NCBI GenBank assembly: GCA_964580995.1
Contig: CAZOMV010000064.1
Coordinates: forward strand, 1 to 33,348
DNA from: JAKJEP01 sp964580995
GTDB lineage: Bacteria; Planctomycetota; Phycisphaerae; Sedimentisphaerales; SM23-30
Length of the DNA stretch: 33,348 nt
Direction of reading: 5' to 3'
Shown: positions 1 to 8,221 of the stretch, one piece after another
How positions within the stretch are numbered: position 1 is the first letter of the stretch
Layout of the letters: every line of letters begins with the position of its first letter
The notes under the pieces: model-generated
The model's database searches: none
Told to the model about the DNA's origin: nothing
What the model saw: only the letters and a program-made list of their open reading frames with translations
Program-made: the position numbers and the translations under genes

Positions 1-1
1 C

Positions 2-1420
2 GCTTTCGCGCTCGCAACCAGCGACATGCTGTTTTTTGAGCCGCTGACGAATGAGGATGTGCTGAATATCTGCCAGAAGCTGGGCGATACCCTCTATGGC
101 GTGATTGTGCAGTTTGGCGGGCAGACGCCGCTGAATCTTTCGCGGGGCCTGTATGAGGCGGGTGTGCCGATCATCGGCACGAGCGTGGATAATATCGATC
201 TGGCGGAGGACCGCAAGCGGTTTGCGCAGTTGCTGCGGAAACTAAACCTGCGCCAGCCGGATAATGATACCGCCACGACCATTGACGAAGCGAAAAAAAT
301 TGCCGAGCGGATCGGATATCCCGTGCTGGTGCGGCCCAGCTACGTGCTGGGCGGGCGGGCGATGGAGATCGTCGCGGAACAGTCCCAGCTCGAGCGGTAC
401 ATGGAAAAGGCGGTGGATGCCTCCACGGTGGGGCGGGACCCCCCGGTGCTGATTGACAAGGTTCTGGATATGGCCACGGAAGTGGACGCCGATGCGATTT
501 CCGACGGGGAAAAAATTCTGGTCTGCGGGATCATGGAACATATCGAGGAAGCCGGTATTCACAGTGGCGATTCGGCCTGTGCCCTGCCGCCGTATTCGCT
601 GAATCCCAAAATCGTGGCGGAAATTCACGAGCAGACGATCAAGCTGGCCCGGGGCTTGCATGTGTGCGGCCTGATGAATGTGCAATACGCCATCAAGGAT
701 GGGCAGGTCTATGTGCTGGAAGTCAATCCCCGGGCCTCTCGGACGATCCCCTTTGTCAGCAAGGCCACCGGGATCCCGTGGGCCAAGCTGGCGGCCAAGG
801 TCATGGCGGGCCGCACGCTGGAGGAGCTGGGAGTCACGGAAGAATATGTCCCTACATATACCAGCGTGAAGGAAAGTGTTTTTCCCTTTACCAAGTTTCC
901 GGGTGTGGATGTGATTCTGGGGCCGGAGATGCGTAGCACGGGCGAAGTAATGGGCCTGGACGCGAGTTTCGCCCTGGCTTTCGCCAAAAGCCAGATGGCG
1001 GTGGGAACCCCGCTGCCGCTGCGGGGCAATGTTTTCATTTCCGTGCGGGCCGAGGACAAGCCGTATGTGGTGAAGATTGCCGGCGATCTGGTGAAGCTGG
1101 GCTTTACGCTGCTGTGCACCAATGGGACGGGCAAGTATCTGGCCCAGCAGGGCGTGCCGAACACCATTCTCAAGAAAATCCTGGAAGGCCAGCCGAATAT
1201 TACGGATTATATCAAGAATAAAGAGTTGGCGCTGATTATCAATACCCCGACCCGCAAGGGACTGGCCACGGACGAAGGCAAGATTCGCGCCAGTGCTGTG
1301 ATGCACCAGATACCCACCATCACCACCGTGACCGGAGCGGCGGCGGCCGTGGCGGCGATTACCGCTATGCAGAAGGGCGACTGGCACGTAAAGGCGCTGC
1401 AGGATTACTATAACCAGTAA
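2..1420 (+). CDS. carB: Carbamoyl-phosphate synthase large subunit, C-terminal part (5' end outside window)
   Basis: CarB makes carbamoyl phosphate from bicarbonate, glutamine-derived ammonia and two ATP for arginine and pyrimidine synthesis. The open frame enters from the left edge and covers about the last 470 residues of a protein that is usually about 1,070 long. It holds the second (carbamoyl-phosphate) ATP-grasp domain, with TSDMLFFEPLT near the start, VRPSYVLGGRAMEIV, and the Mg/ATP-binding VLEVNPRASRT. The C-terminal MGS-like allosteric domain follows (GFTLLCTNGTGKYL, then LIINTPTRKG). The first codons at the edge (AFALA before TSD) differ from the STDYD usually seen there. This could be divergence or a sequence-edge effect. 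The gene is unrelated in function to the paralogue array that follows after 132 bases. Confidence 0.96.
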   Translation, partial: AFALATSDMLFFEPLTNEDVLNICQKLGDTLYGVIVQFGGQTPLNLSRGLYEAGVPIIGTSVDNIDLAEDRKRFAQLLRKLNLRQPDNDTATTIDEAKKIAERIGYPVLVRPSYVLGGRAMEIVAEQSQLERYMEKAVDASTVGRDPPVLIDKVLDMATEVDADAISDGEKILVCGIMEHIEEAGIHSGDSACALPPYSLNPKIVAEIHEQTIKLARGLHVCGLMNVQYAIKDGQVYVLEVNPRASRTIPFVSKATGIPWAKLAAKVMAGRTLEELGVTEEYVPTYTSVKESVFPFTKFPGVDVILGPEMRSTGEVMGLDASFALAFAKSQMAVGTPLPLRGNVFISVRAEDKPYVVKIAGDLVKLGFTLLCTNGTGKYLAQQGVPNTILKKILEGQPNITDYIKNKELALIINTPTRKGLATDEGKIRASAVMHQIPTITTVTGAAAAVAAITAMQKGDWHVKALQDYYNQ

Positions 1421-1464
1421 TTCCAGGAGAAATCCCGGCAATAGCAATTCTTCTGAAATTTTCC

Positions 1465-1492
1465 TTGCAATCAGTCGACAATCGACTAGGAT
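1465..1492 (+). promoter_or_regulatory. Candidate promoter with operator-like inverted repeat, P1-P4 operon
   Basis: A possible -35 TTGCAA (1465-1470) and -10 TAGGAT (1487-1492) are 16 bases apart. The spacer contains the perfect inverted repeat AGTCGA-CAA-TCGACT (1473-1487). The 11-mer GTCGACAATCG (1474-1484) recurs exactly at 10438-10448 upstream of P5. A GntR/FadR-type site (core GT..AC) is one reading. The motif is directly visible; regulator identity and promoter use are inferred. Confidence 0.5.
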
Positions 1493-1552
1493 ACGCAAAG
1501 GTATTGGCATAACGGCAAAAACCTTTGATAAGTAGAAACCGGAGGTTTCAAT

Positions 1553-3751
1553 ATGGCCAAATGGGCAGCGAAATTTGCAAGTATCTGTTGTTTGATTGTT
1601 TTTTGTGGTCTGGTGTCGGGGCAATCGATCCAGTGGGATGAACAAATTGGTCAGGTGGCTATAGTGAATGGCCGGCTGGAACTGATTGTCCAGACGAAGT
1701 CCGGCCTGAATCCCTGCTCCCTGCGTGACTTGAAGAGCGGATGGATTTATGCCGACCGGGATTATGTCTGGTCGGGGGGTACTGAATTTCCAAAGATGCT
1801 GAAACCCCCAGCCATTACGAATCAGGAAAATGGAAATTGTTCTGTCGTCTTCCGGGGGCAGCTTGGTTCGCTCCAGGTGGAACAGACTTTCACAGCGCCG
1901 AAAAACGAACCGGGAGTTATCCTGGAGAACATAACTATCTCCAATCCTGCCGATGGCCCCATGGACACGGCCAACTTCAAGTGCGGCTTCGCCAAATGGG
2001 TTCGTGAGGGGGAAGACTGGTCGCAGGATGCCAACGATGTTCGGTTTTGCCCGATTCCCTACCGGCGCGAGACCAGCGGGCAAATGCAGGAGTTTCCTTT
2101 GCGGCAGGTCGCTGAACAGGGAAGTTCGTTCTGTGCCTGGATGGAACCGGTGCAGCCGACACCGATGTGGGGTGCGGAGGGTTGGGTCTGTAGCGGGGTT
2201 TCCTCCACTTTCCTCATTGCCAAGTACAATCCGGAGGGGATGGAATGGTCCCTTATGGAACCTTTGAAACGCGGAACGGAAACCATTGTGTGTTTTGGAG
2301 GGGCCGGACAATGGAAACATAACCATCCCGAAGGCTCCACCCGGCTTGATCCGGGCAAATCGTACTCTTTTGGCCAGACGCGCTTGCAAACCATCGACGG
2401 TGATTGGAAACAGGCCTACTATGCCTATCGCGGATATATGGAAAGCAAAGGCTGTAAGACGCCGGCGGGATACAATCCTCCGGTGCACTGGAACGAACTG
2501 TACGATAACGAGTATTTTGGCAGGGTCTGTGCCCTGGGCGGCGAATACGTTGGCCCTTCGGGGCCGGGTTACTGCCCGGAATTGTATGAAAAAATCAATG
2601 GACTCCTGGACCAGTGCTACACGCTGGATCTGATGAAAGGCGAGGCGGCCAAGGCGGCGGAACTGGGCTGCGAAGTGCTCTATCTGGACCCCGGCTGGGA
2701 TACCGGCAAGGTGGGCGGCCTGCAGGTTTGGGACGCCGCACGGCTGGGACCGATGAATTCGTTTGTTGAGATGATCAGAAAGGATTACGGGTTGAAGGGA
2801 GTTTCGCTCTGGTGTTCCCTGGCGGGTGTTCCTCCGACATACTGCGATGCCGCGGCCTATCCCTCCGCCCAGGTCCTTACGCAGGACGGCAAAAAGGCGG
2901 AATATCTTATCTGCCATCCCTGCCCCGGCTTCCTGGATGAAAAAGAGAGACTCCTGCTGGAGTTATGCAAGAATGGCGCTGTATTCCTGATGTTCGACAG
3001 CAACCAGTATTCCGGCCCCTGTTACGATACCACCCACGGTCATCGTATTCCCTCCACCCGCGAAGAACATGCCGCCGCCTTGTTCGAATTGGCCCGGCGG
3101 GTGAAAGCCCAATACCCTAACGTGCTGATTGAGATGCACGATCCCATTACCGGACCTTGCAATATTCACTACACGCCTACCTACTTCGGCTACCATCCGC
3201 CGCATTCGTTTGACTGTCTTTGGGGCCACGAGTTCATGTGGAATCCCATGGATGATATCCTGTCGTATCGTGCGGTCAGTTTATACTATTATAATCTGGC
3301 CTATAGCATCCCGCTCTATCTCCACGTGAATTTAAAGACGGACAATCCCAATGCCTTGGTCCTCTGGTGGTACGCCAGCACCTGCCGGCACCTGGGTGTG
3401 GGCGGCAAATCGGGTGATGCGGCGGTTTGGCAAGCCCAGAAAGGAGCGATGAAGACGTATCTGCGGCTGAAGCCTTTCTTTGTACAAGGTGAGTTTTATG
3501 GGCTGGATGAGATGATTCATGTTCATACGCTTAGAGAAAAAAATGCTGCGGTGATCAATTGTTTTAATCTGGCAGAGGCACCGGAAGTCAAAAACTTTAC
3601 GTTTAAACTTTCCGAAGTGGGTTTGTCCGGCCAGATGAGGTACAATGTTATTGGCGCCAATTCCTGGCGGCAGGAAGGCGAGGAAATTCAGATACAAGCG
3701 GACATAGCCGGTCGAGATGCGAAAGTATTAGAAATAATACCGAAAACCTGA
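1553..3751 (+). CDS. Secreted putative glycoside hydrolase, array paralogue P1
   Basis: 732 residues with ATG preceded by GGAGG seven bases upstream. Residues 1-24 look like a signal peptide (cleavage near VSG|QS). An N-terminal beta-rich domain begins GRLELIVQTKSGLNP and is followed by a putative (beta/alpha)8 core: NPPVHWNELYDN (about 308), YLDPGWDT (D379), LWCSLAG, FLMFDSNQ (D482), HGHRIP, LIEMHD (D530) and LKTDN (D597). A conserved C-terminal beta domain begins near QGEFYGLDEMIH. The motif order resembles clan GH-D enzymes (GH36: DDGW, GLWFEP, KWD, SD), so D482 may be the nucleophile and D597 the acid/base. That is inference; no specific family was recognised and the substrate is unknown. 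It is the first gene of a four-gene operon, and P2 starts 17 bases after its stop. Confidence 0.85.
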   Translation: MAKWAAKFASICCLIVFCGLVSGQSIQWDEQIGQVAIVNGRLELIVQTKSGLNPCSLRDLKSGWIYADRDYVWSGGTEFPKMLKPPAITNQENGNCSVVFRGQLGSLQVEQTFTAPKNEPGVILENITISNPADGPMDTANFKCGFAKWVREGEDWSQDANDVRFCPIPYRRETSGQMQEFPLRQVAEQGSSFCAWMEPVQPTPMWGAEGWVCSGVSSTFLIAKYNPEGMEWSLMEPLKRGTETIVCFGGAGQWKHNHPEGSTRLDPGKSYSFGQTRLQTIDGDWKQAYYAYRGYMESKGCKTPAGYNPPVHWNELYDNEYFGRVCALGGEYVGPSGPGYCPELYEKINGLLDQCYTLDLMKGEAAKAAELGCEVLYLDPGWDTGKVGGLQVWDAARLGPMNSFVEMIRKDYGLKGVSLWCSLAGVPPTYCDAAAYPSAQVLTQDGKKAEYLICHPCPGFLDEKERLLLELCKNGAVFLMFDSNQYSGPCYDTTHGHRIPSTREEHAAALFELARRVKAQYPNVLIEMHDPITGPCNIHYTPTYFGYHPPHSFDCLWGHEFMWNPMDDILSYRAVSLYYYNLAYSIPLYLHVNLKTDNPNALVLWWYASTCRHLGVGGKSGDAAVWQAQKGAMKTYLRLKPFFVQGEFYGLDEMIHVHTLREKNAAVINCFNLAEAPEVKNFTFKLSEVGLSGQMRYNVIGANSWRQEGEEIQIQADIAGRDAKVLEIIPKT

Positions 3752-3768
3752 TAATCGAAAGGGAAATT

Positions 3769-5991
3769 ATGAAACGTTATATTTTTACTGTTTATTTGAT
3801 TTTATCATTCCTTGTTATGGGTCTGTCAGCAAAAATCCAGGCGGAGTCGAAGATTTCGTATGATTCCGCCAGCGGGCAGGTTTTGATTGACAGCGGACGT
3901 TTGGAATTGCTGGTTGATACGAAACAAGGATTGAATGCCAAAAGTCTGCGGGATACGCAAAGCGGGCGGGTGTATGCGGATGGGGACTATGTCTGGCCGG
4001 GCGGGCAGTTCCCAAAGTTAATCGGTGAGCCGGAGATTATCCATAGAGAGAATGGGGATGTGTCGGTCATTTTTCGCGGCCGGCTGGATGAGATAGGGAT
4101 TGCCCAGGAGTTTACCGTACCGGCCCAGGAAGCGAGTGTGCTGATCGAAAAAATCACGATCAGCAATCCCGGGAAAAATTTGCTGGATACCTCCCAGTTC
4201 GGCTGTGGTTTTGCGAAGAAACATACTATTGCGAAGGAGGAAGCGGCGCAAAAAGCGGAAAGCCGGTTCAGTGCCATCCCCTTCCGGAAGGATACGGTCA
4301 CCCGGCGTCTCTGTGATAACAGTATGACAGAATTGTTCACGCTGGATGTGGAACAGATTACCTTTGACAGCAGCCGGGGATTTCCGCATACCGGCAGCCG
4401 CAATGACAGTTGGGGTGCGGAAGCCTGGGCCTGGTATCAGAACGGCAATTCCCTGATGATTATTAAGTATAACAACGAAGCGATGGAGTGGTCCCTCCTC
4501 AAACCCCTTAAACAGGCCGAACCCATCCTGCGTTTCGCCGGTGCCGGATTGTGGCGGGTGGGCGACCCGGAAGCGGCAGCGATGCTGGAACCCGGCGAGA
4601 CCTTCCGTTTTGGCATGACCCGGCTGGAGGTTGTGGATGGCGGCTGGCGCGAATCGTATTCGGCCTTCCGCCGCTTCATGGAAAATCAGGGCAATCGTAC
4701 GCCGCAGGGATTTAATCCGCCGGTGCACTGGAACGAATTGTATGACAACCAGTTTTTCGGCAATATCGCAGCGACGGTGCAGGATCCCAATATATGGTCT
4801 CCCATGGCGCAGGCGTATTATCGAGTGGAGGATATGCGGATCGAGGCGGCCAAGGCGGCGGAATTGGGCTGTGAGCTTTTCTATATGGATCCCGGTTGGG
4901 ATACCGCCTGTTGCAGCACGGTATGGGATACGGAACGGCTGGGAACCGTTCAGGATTTTATCAAGATGATACGCACGGATTACGGGATCCAGTACATCGG
5001 GCTTTGGACGCCGCTGGCGGAAGGCCCGCCTTCCTTTATCGAACCCGGCAAATACACCCAGGATGCCCTCCGCCGCGACGAGAACGGCAAAATCATTGAC
5101 TATTTTTACAACTGGGGCCCGCCGGAACACCAAAAGACCCGGCCCCTGCTCTGCAGCGGCGCCCCAGCCTATCTGGACGTCAAAGTAAACCATTTTCTGG
5201 AACTGGCCAAAAACGGCGTCAAATTCTTTTTGATTGACGGCACCCAGTTTTCCGGCCCTTGCTACGATCCTTCCCATGGCCATCGTATTCCCTACACTCG
5301 TCACGAGCATGTCATGGGCTATTTCAAAATGATTCAGGAAATCAAGCGGCAGTATCCGGATGTTTTGATCGAGATCCATGACTTGATGGCCGGCCCGTGC
5401 TCTTTCCGGTATGTGCCGACCTATTTTCTCTACACCAAACCCTTTGCTCACGATGCCCTCTGGGCCTTTGAATATATGTGGGACCCCATGGCGAATTTAA
5501 TGAGCGGCGAATCCATTGCCCTGTACTATCTGAATCTGGCGTATAGTGTTCCGTTTTATCTGCATATCAATCTGAAAACCGATAATGCCAACGCCCTGGT
5601 TTTCTGGTGGAATGCTTCCACCATCCGTTATCTGGGCGTGGGCGGCAAACACCCGGATGAAAAGGTCTGGCAGGCGCACAAGGACGCCATGAAAACCTAC
5701 CTGCGGCTGAAACCTTTCTTCACCCAGGGCGAATTCTACGGCCTGGATGAGATGATTCACATCCACACCCTGCCGGATCGCAACGCCGCCGTGATCAACT
5801 GCTTCAATCTGGCGGAAACTCCGGAGACCAAAACGTTTTCCATGAACCTTTCCCAGGTTGGATTATCTCCCAAAGTGAAATATGAAATCCAGGGAGCTTC
5901 TCTCTGGCAGCAGGAGGGCGAGACGATTCAGATTACGGCGGAGATCGCCGGTCATGGGACGAAATTGTTGGAAGTAATACCAAAATCCTGA
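3769..5991 (+). CDS. Secreted putative glycoside hydrolase, array paralogue P2
   Basis: 740 residues. The signal peptide is residues 1-25 (IQA|ES). The mature protein opens with ESKISYDSASG, nearly the same as P3, so P2 and P3 look like the closest pair. The core motifs are all present: HWNELYDN, YMDPGWDT (D374), LWTPLAEG, FFLIDGTQ (D490), SGPCYDPSHGHRIP, LIEIHD, LKTDN (D605) and GEFYGLDEMIH. It has an insertion of about 15 residues in the N-terminal half (around KKHTIAKEEAAQKAE and TELFTLDVEQ) compared with P1. The linker to the previous gene contains GAAAGGGAAATT just before the ATG, a strong ribosome site, and an almost identical linker precedes P3. A secreted hydrolase acting on a polysaccharide or glycoconjugate is likely; the substrate is not known. 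Confidence 0.85.
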   Translation: MKRYIFTVYLILSFLVMGLSAKIQAESKISYDSASGQVLIDSGRLELLVDTKQGLNAKSLRDTQSGRVYADGDYVWPGGQFPKLIGEPEIIHRENGDVSVIFRGRLDEIGIAQEFTVPAQEASVLIEKITISNPGKNLLDTSQFGCGFAKKHTIAKEEAAQKAESRFSAIPFRKDTVTRRLCDNSMTELFTLDVEQITFDSSRGFPHTGSRNDSWGAEAWAWYQNGNSLMIIKYNNEAMEWSLLKPLKQAEPILRFAGAGLWRVGDPEAAAMLEPGETFRFGMTRLEVVDGGWRESYSAFRRFMENQGNRTPQGFNPPVHWNELYDNQFFGNIAATVQDPNIWSPMAQAYYRVEDMRIEAAKAAELGCELFYMDPGWDTACCSTVWDTERLGTVQDFIKMIRTDYGIQYIGLWTPLAEGPPSFIEPGKYTQDALRRDENGKIIDYFYNWGPPEHQKTRPLLCSGAPAYLDVKVNHFLELAKNGVKFFLIDGTQFSGPCYDPSHGHRIPYTRHEHVMGYFKMIQEIKRQYPDVLIEIHDLMAGPCSFRYVPTYFLYTKPFAHDALWAFEYMWDPMANLMSGESIALYYLNLAYSVPFYLHINLKTDNANALVFWWNASTIRYLGVGGKHPDEKVWQAHKDAMKTYLRLKPFFTQGEFYGLDEMIHIHTLPDRNAAVINCFNLAETPETKTFSMNLSQVGLSPKVKYEIQGASLWQQEGETIQITAEIAGHGTKLLEVIPKS

Positions 5992-6009
5992 TAAGCGAAA
6001 GGGAAAATT

Positions 6010-8184
6010 ATGAAATGTTGTGCAATTTTTAAATCGGTTACTAGCTTCTTGATTGTGTCGGCAGCCTTTTTAATCGGATTATCGTCAACGTCTCAGGCAG
6101 AATCGAAGATATCGTATGACAGCGCCAGCGGCCTGGTGTCGATTATCAATGGCCGCCTGGAACTGACGGTGGAAAGCCAGCCGGGCCTGAATGCCCGAAG
6201 CCTGCGGGATACCCAAAACGGACGGGTATATGCCGAGGGAAACTATCTCTGGCCGGGCGGTGAGTTTCCGAAGCTGTGGAGCACGCCGGTGGTGAAAACC
6301 CTGCCGGAAGGGGGGCAGGCGATTATCCTCAACGGCAAATTGGGCGATTTGCTGATCTCGCAGGAGTTTTCGATACCGGAAAAGCAGCCGGGAGTTATCA
6401 TCGAAAAGATTACGATGGCCAATCCCTCCGCCGCCTTGCAGGATACTTCCCATTTTGCCTGCGGCTTTGCCCGCCGCCTGACAGACGACGCCGAAGTTTT
6501 GCAGAGCCAATTTTGTTACATCCCCTTCCGCCGCTATCATTCCCCGGTGCGGGATTTCACCCCCGCCGATATGATCCCAGCGGCCGCCGGCACCGTCTGG
6601 GGTTCGGAAGGATGGGCCTGGAGCCAGGGGGAAAATACCCTCTTGATTACCAAGTACAACAATGAAGATATGGAGTGGTCTCTGCTGGAGGTGGTCAGGC
6701 CGGAAAACGATAAGGCCGCACTGCGTTTCGGCGGCTGCGGACTCTGGGGCCGCGGCGATCCCGAACGGGCCGCCAGCTTAAAGCCCGGCCAGACCTTCAC
6801 TTTCGGCATCACCCGCTTCGAAGTCCTGGACGGCGACTGGAAGGACGCCTTCTATGCGCACCGGGCGTTCATGGACAGCCAGGGGCACGCCCTGCCGAAG
6901 GGTTACAATCCCCCTGTCCATTGGAATGAGCTATATGACAATGAATATTATTTCAAAGTAACCGCCGGTGCGTTTCAGCAGCCGGCCTTTGTCCAGGAAT
7001 CGCTGAAAAAATATTACTCGCTGGACCACATGAAAGCGGAGGCAGCCAAAGCCAGTGAGCTGGGCTGTGAGTGCCTGTACCTGGATCCCGGTTGGGATAC
7101 GGGGCCTTCGCATTTCGTCTGGGATGAAACGCGGCTGGGCACCCAGCGGGATTTCATCCGGATGCTACGGCAGGACTACGGGATTCAGCACTTGGGCCTG
7201 TGGTGCGCCCTGGCCCATACCCCGCCCGGCTATACCGATCCGAAACCCTATTCCGCCGATGTAGCGCGGCTGGATGAGAATGGCAACGTGATTACCTTCC
7301 TGTGGCAGGCCGGCTCGCCGGATCAGCATGAGGCCCAGCCGGTCATCTGCAGCTATTCCCCCGCCTTTCATGATGTGAAGCTCAAGCAAATGCTGAAGCT
7401 GTGCCAAGATGGAGCAAAGTTCCTGATGTTCGACGGCTCCCAATACACCGGCCCGTGTTACGACCCCTCGCACGGCCATTCGATCCCGCTGACCCGTCAC
7501 GAGCACATCATGGGTTACTACGGAATATTAAAAGAAGTCATGCGGCAATACCCCGAAACCCTGATCGAACTGCATGACCCGGTTCTTGGGCCAAGTGGTG
7601 ATCGTTATACCCCGATCTATTTCTGCCATGCCCATCCGGCGGCCTTTGAGCTGTGGGGTTACGAAATGATGTGGAACCCGATGGCGAATTTATTATCGGG
7701 CGATTCCATCGGGCTTTATTACACCAACCTGGCCTATAACATCCCGATTTACCTGCATATCAACCTGAAGGACGATAATGCCAATGCTCTGGTTTTCTGG
7801 TGGAACGCCAGCCTCTGCCGCCATCTGGGCGTGGGCGGCAAACATCCCGACGAAAAAGTCTGGCAGGCACATAAGGACGCCATGCAGACCTATCTGCGGC
7901 TCAAGCCCTTCTTCACCCGGGGCGAATTCTACGGCCTGGATGAGATGATTCACATCCACACCCTTCCAGAAAAAAACGCCGCCGTCATCAACTGCTTCAA
8001 TCTGGCCGATACCCCCGAAACCAAAACGTTCACCTTCACGCTATCGGAAGTGGGATTGTCTCCGCAATCGAATTATGAAATCCGGGGAGCCGCCTCCTAT
8101 CAGCAGAATGGTGACCAGATGGAAGTGAAGGTCGATCTGGATGGTCGGGACGCCGCTGTTCTGGAAGTACAAGCTGGCAAATAG
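6010..8184 (+). CDS. Secreted putative glycoside hydrolase, array paralogue P3
   Basis: 724 residues. The signal peptide is residues 1-30 (SQA|ES), after a Cys-containing N-terminus (MKCCAIF). The array motifs are in order: NPPVHWNELYDN, YLDPGWDT (D359), LWCALAH, FLMFDGSQ (D475), TGPCYDPSHGHSIP, LIELHD, LKDDN (D589) and GEFYGLDEMIH. The loop after LIELHD reads PVLGPSGDRYTP instead of the GPC of P1 and P2, a possible substrate-contact difference. It is translated from GAAAGGGAAAATT-ATG, 18 bases after the P2 stop, in the same operon. The start is chosen from the ribosome site and the complete signal peptide. Function is inferred from shared architecture only. Confidence 0.85.
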   Translation: MKCCAIFKSVTSFLIVSAAFLIGLSSTSQAESKISYDSASGLVSIINGRLELTVESQPGLNARSLRDTQNGRVYAEGNYLWPGGEFPKLWSTPVVKTLPEGGQAIILNGKLGDLLISQEFSIPEKQPGVIIEKITMANPSAALQDTSHFACGFARRLTDDAEVLQSQFCYIPFRRYHSPVRDFTPADMIPAAAGTVWGSEGWAWSQGENTLLITKYNNEDMEWSLLEVVRPENDKAALRFGGCGLWGRGDPERAASLKPGQTFTFGITRFEVLDGDWKDAFYAHRAFMDSQGHALPKGYNPPVHWNELYDNEYYFKVTAGAFQQPAFVQESLKKYYSLDHMKAEAAKASELGCECLYLDPGWDTGPSHFVWDETRLGTQRDFIRMLRQDYGIQHLGLWCALAHTPPGYTDPKPYSADVARLDENGNVITFLWQAGSPDQHEAQPVICSYSPAFHDVKLKQMLKLCQDGAKFLMFDGSQYTGPCYDPSHGHSIPLTRHEHIMGYYGILKEVMRQYPETLIELHDPVLGPSGDRYTPIYFCHAHPAAFELWGYEMMWNPMANLLSGDSIGLYYTNLAYNIPIYLHINLKDDNANALVFWWNASLCRHLGVGGKHPDEKVWQAHKDAMQTYLRLKPFFTRGEFYGLDEMIHIHTLPEKNAAVINCFNLADTPETKTFTFTLSEVGLSPQSNYEIRGAASYQQNGDQMEVKVDLDGRDAAVLEVQAGK

Positions 8185-8221
8185 TTTAGTTTGTATAAAC
8201 CGACTAACAAAAGGAAAAAAT

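Noticed and set aside
242..2917. 891-codon open frame on the minus strand across carB and P1
   Set aside because: It is antisense to two clear genes, has low-complexity His/Arg-rich composition, and no ribosome site or family resemblance; a codon-bias shadow.
4018..5451. 477-codon minus-strand frame across P2
   Set aside because: Shadow of P2 in mirror codon position; similar shadows occur behind P1, P3 and P4.
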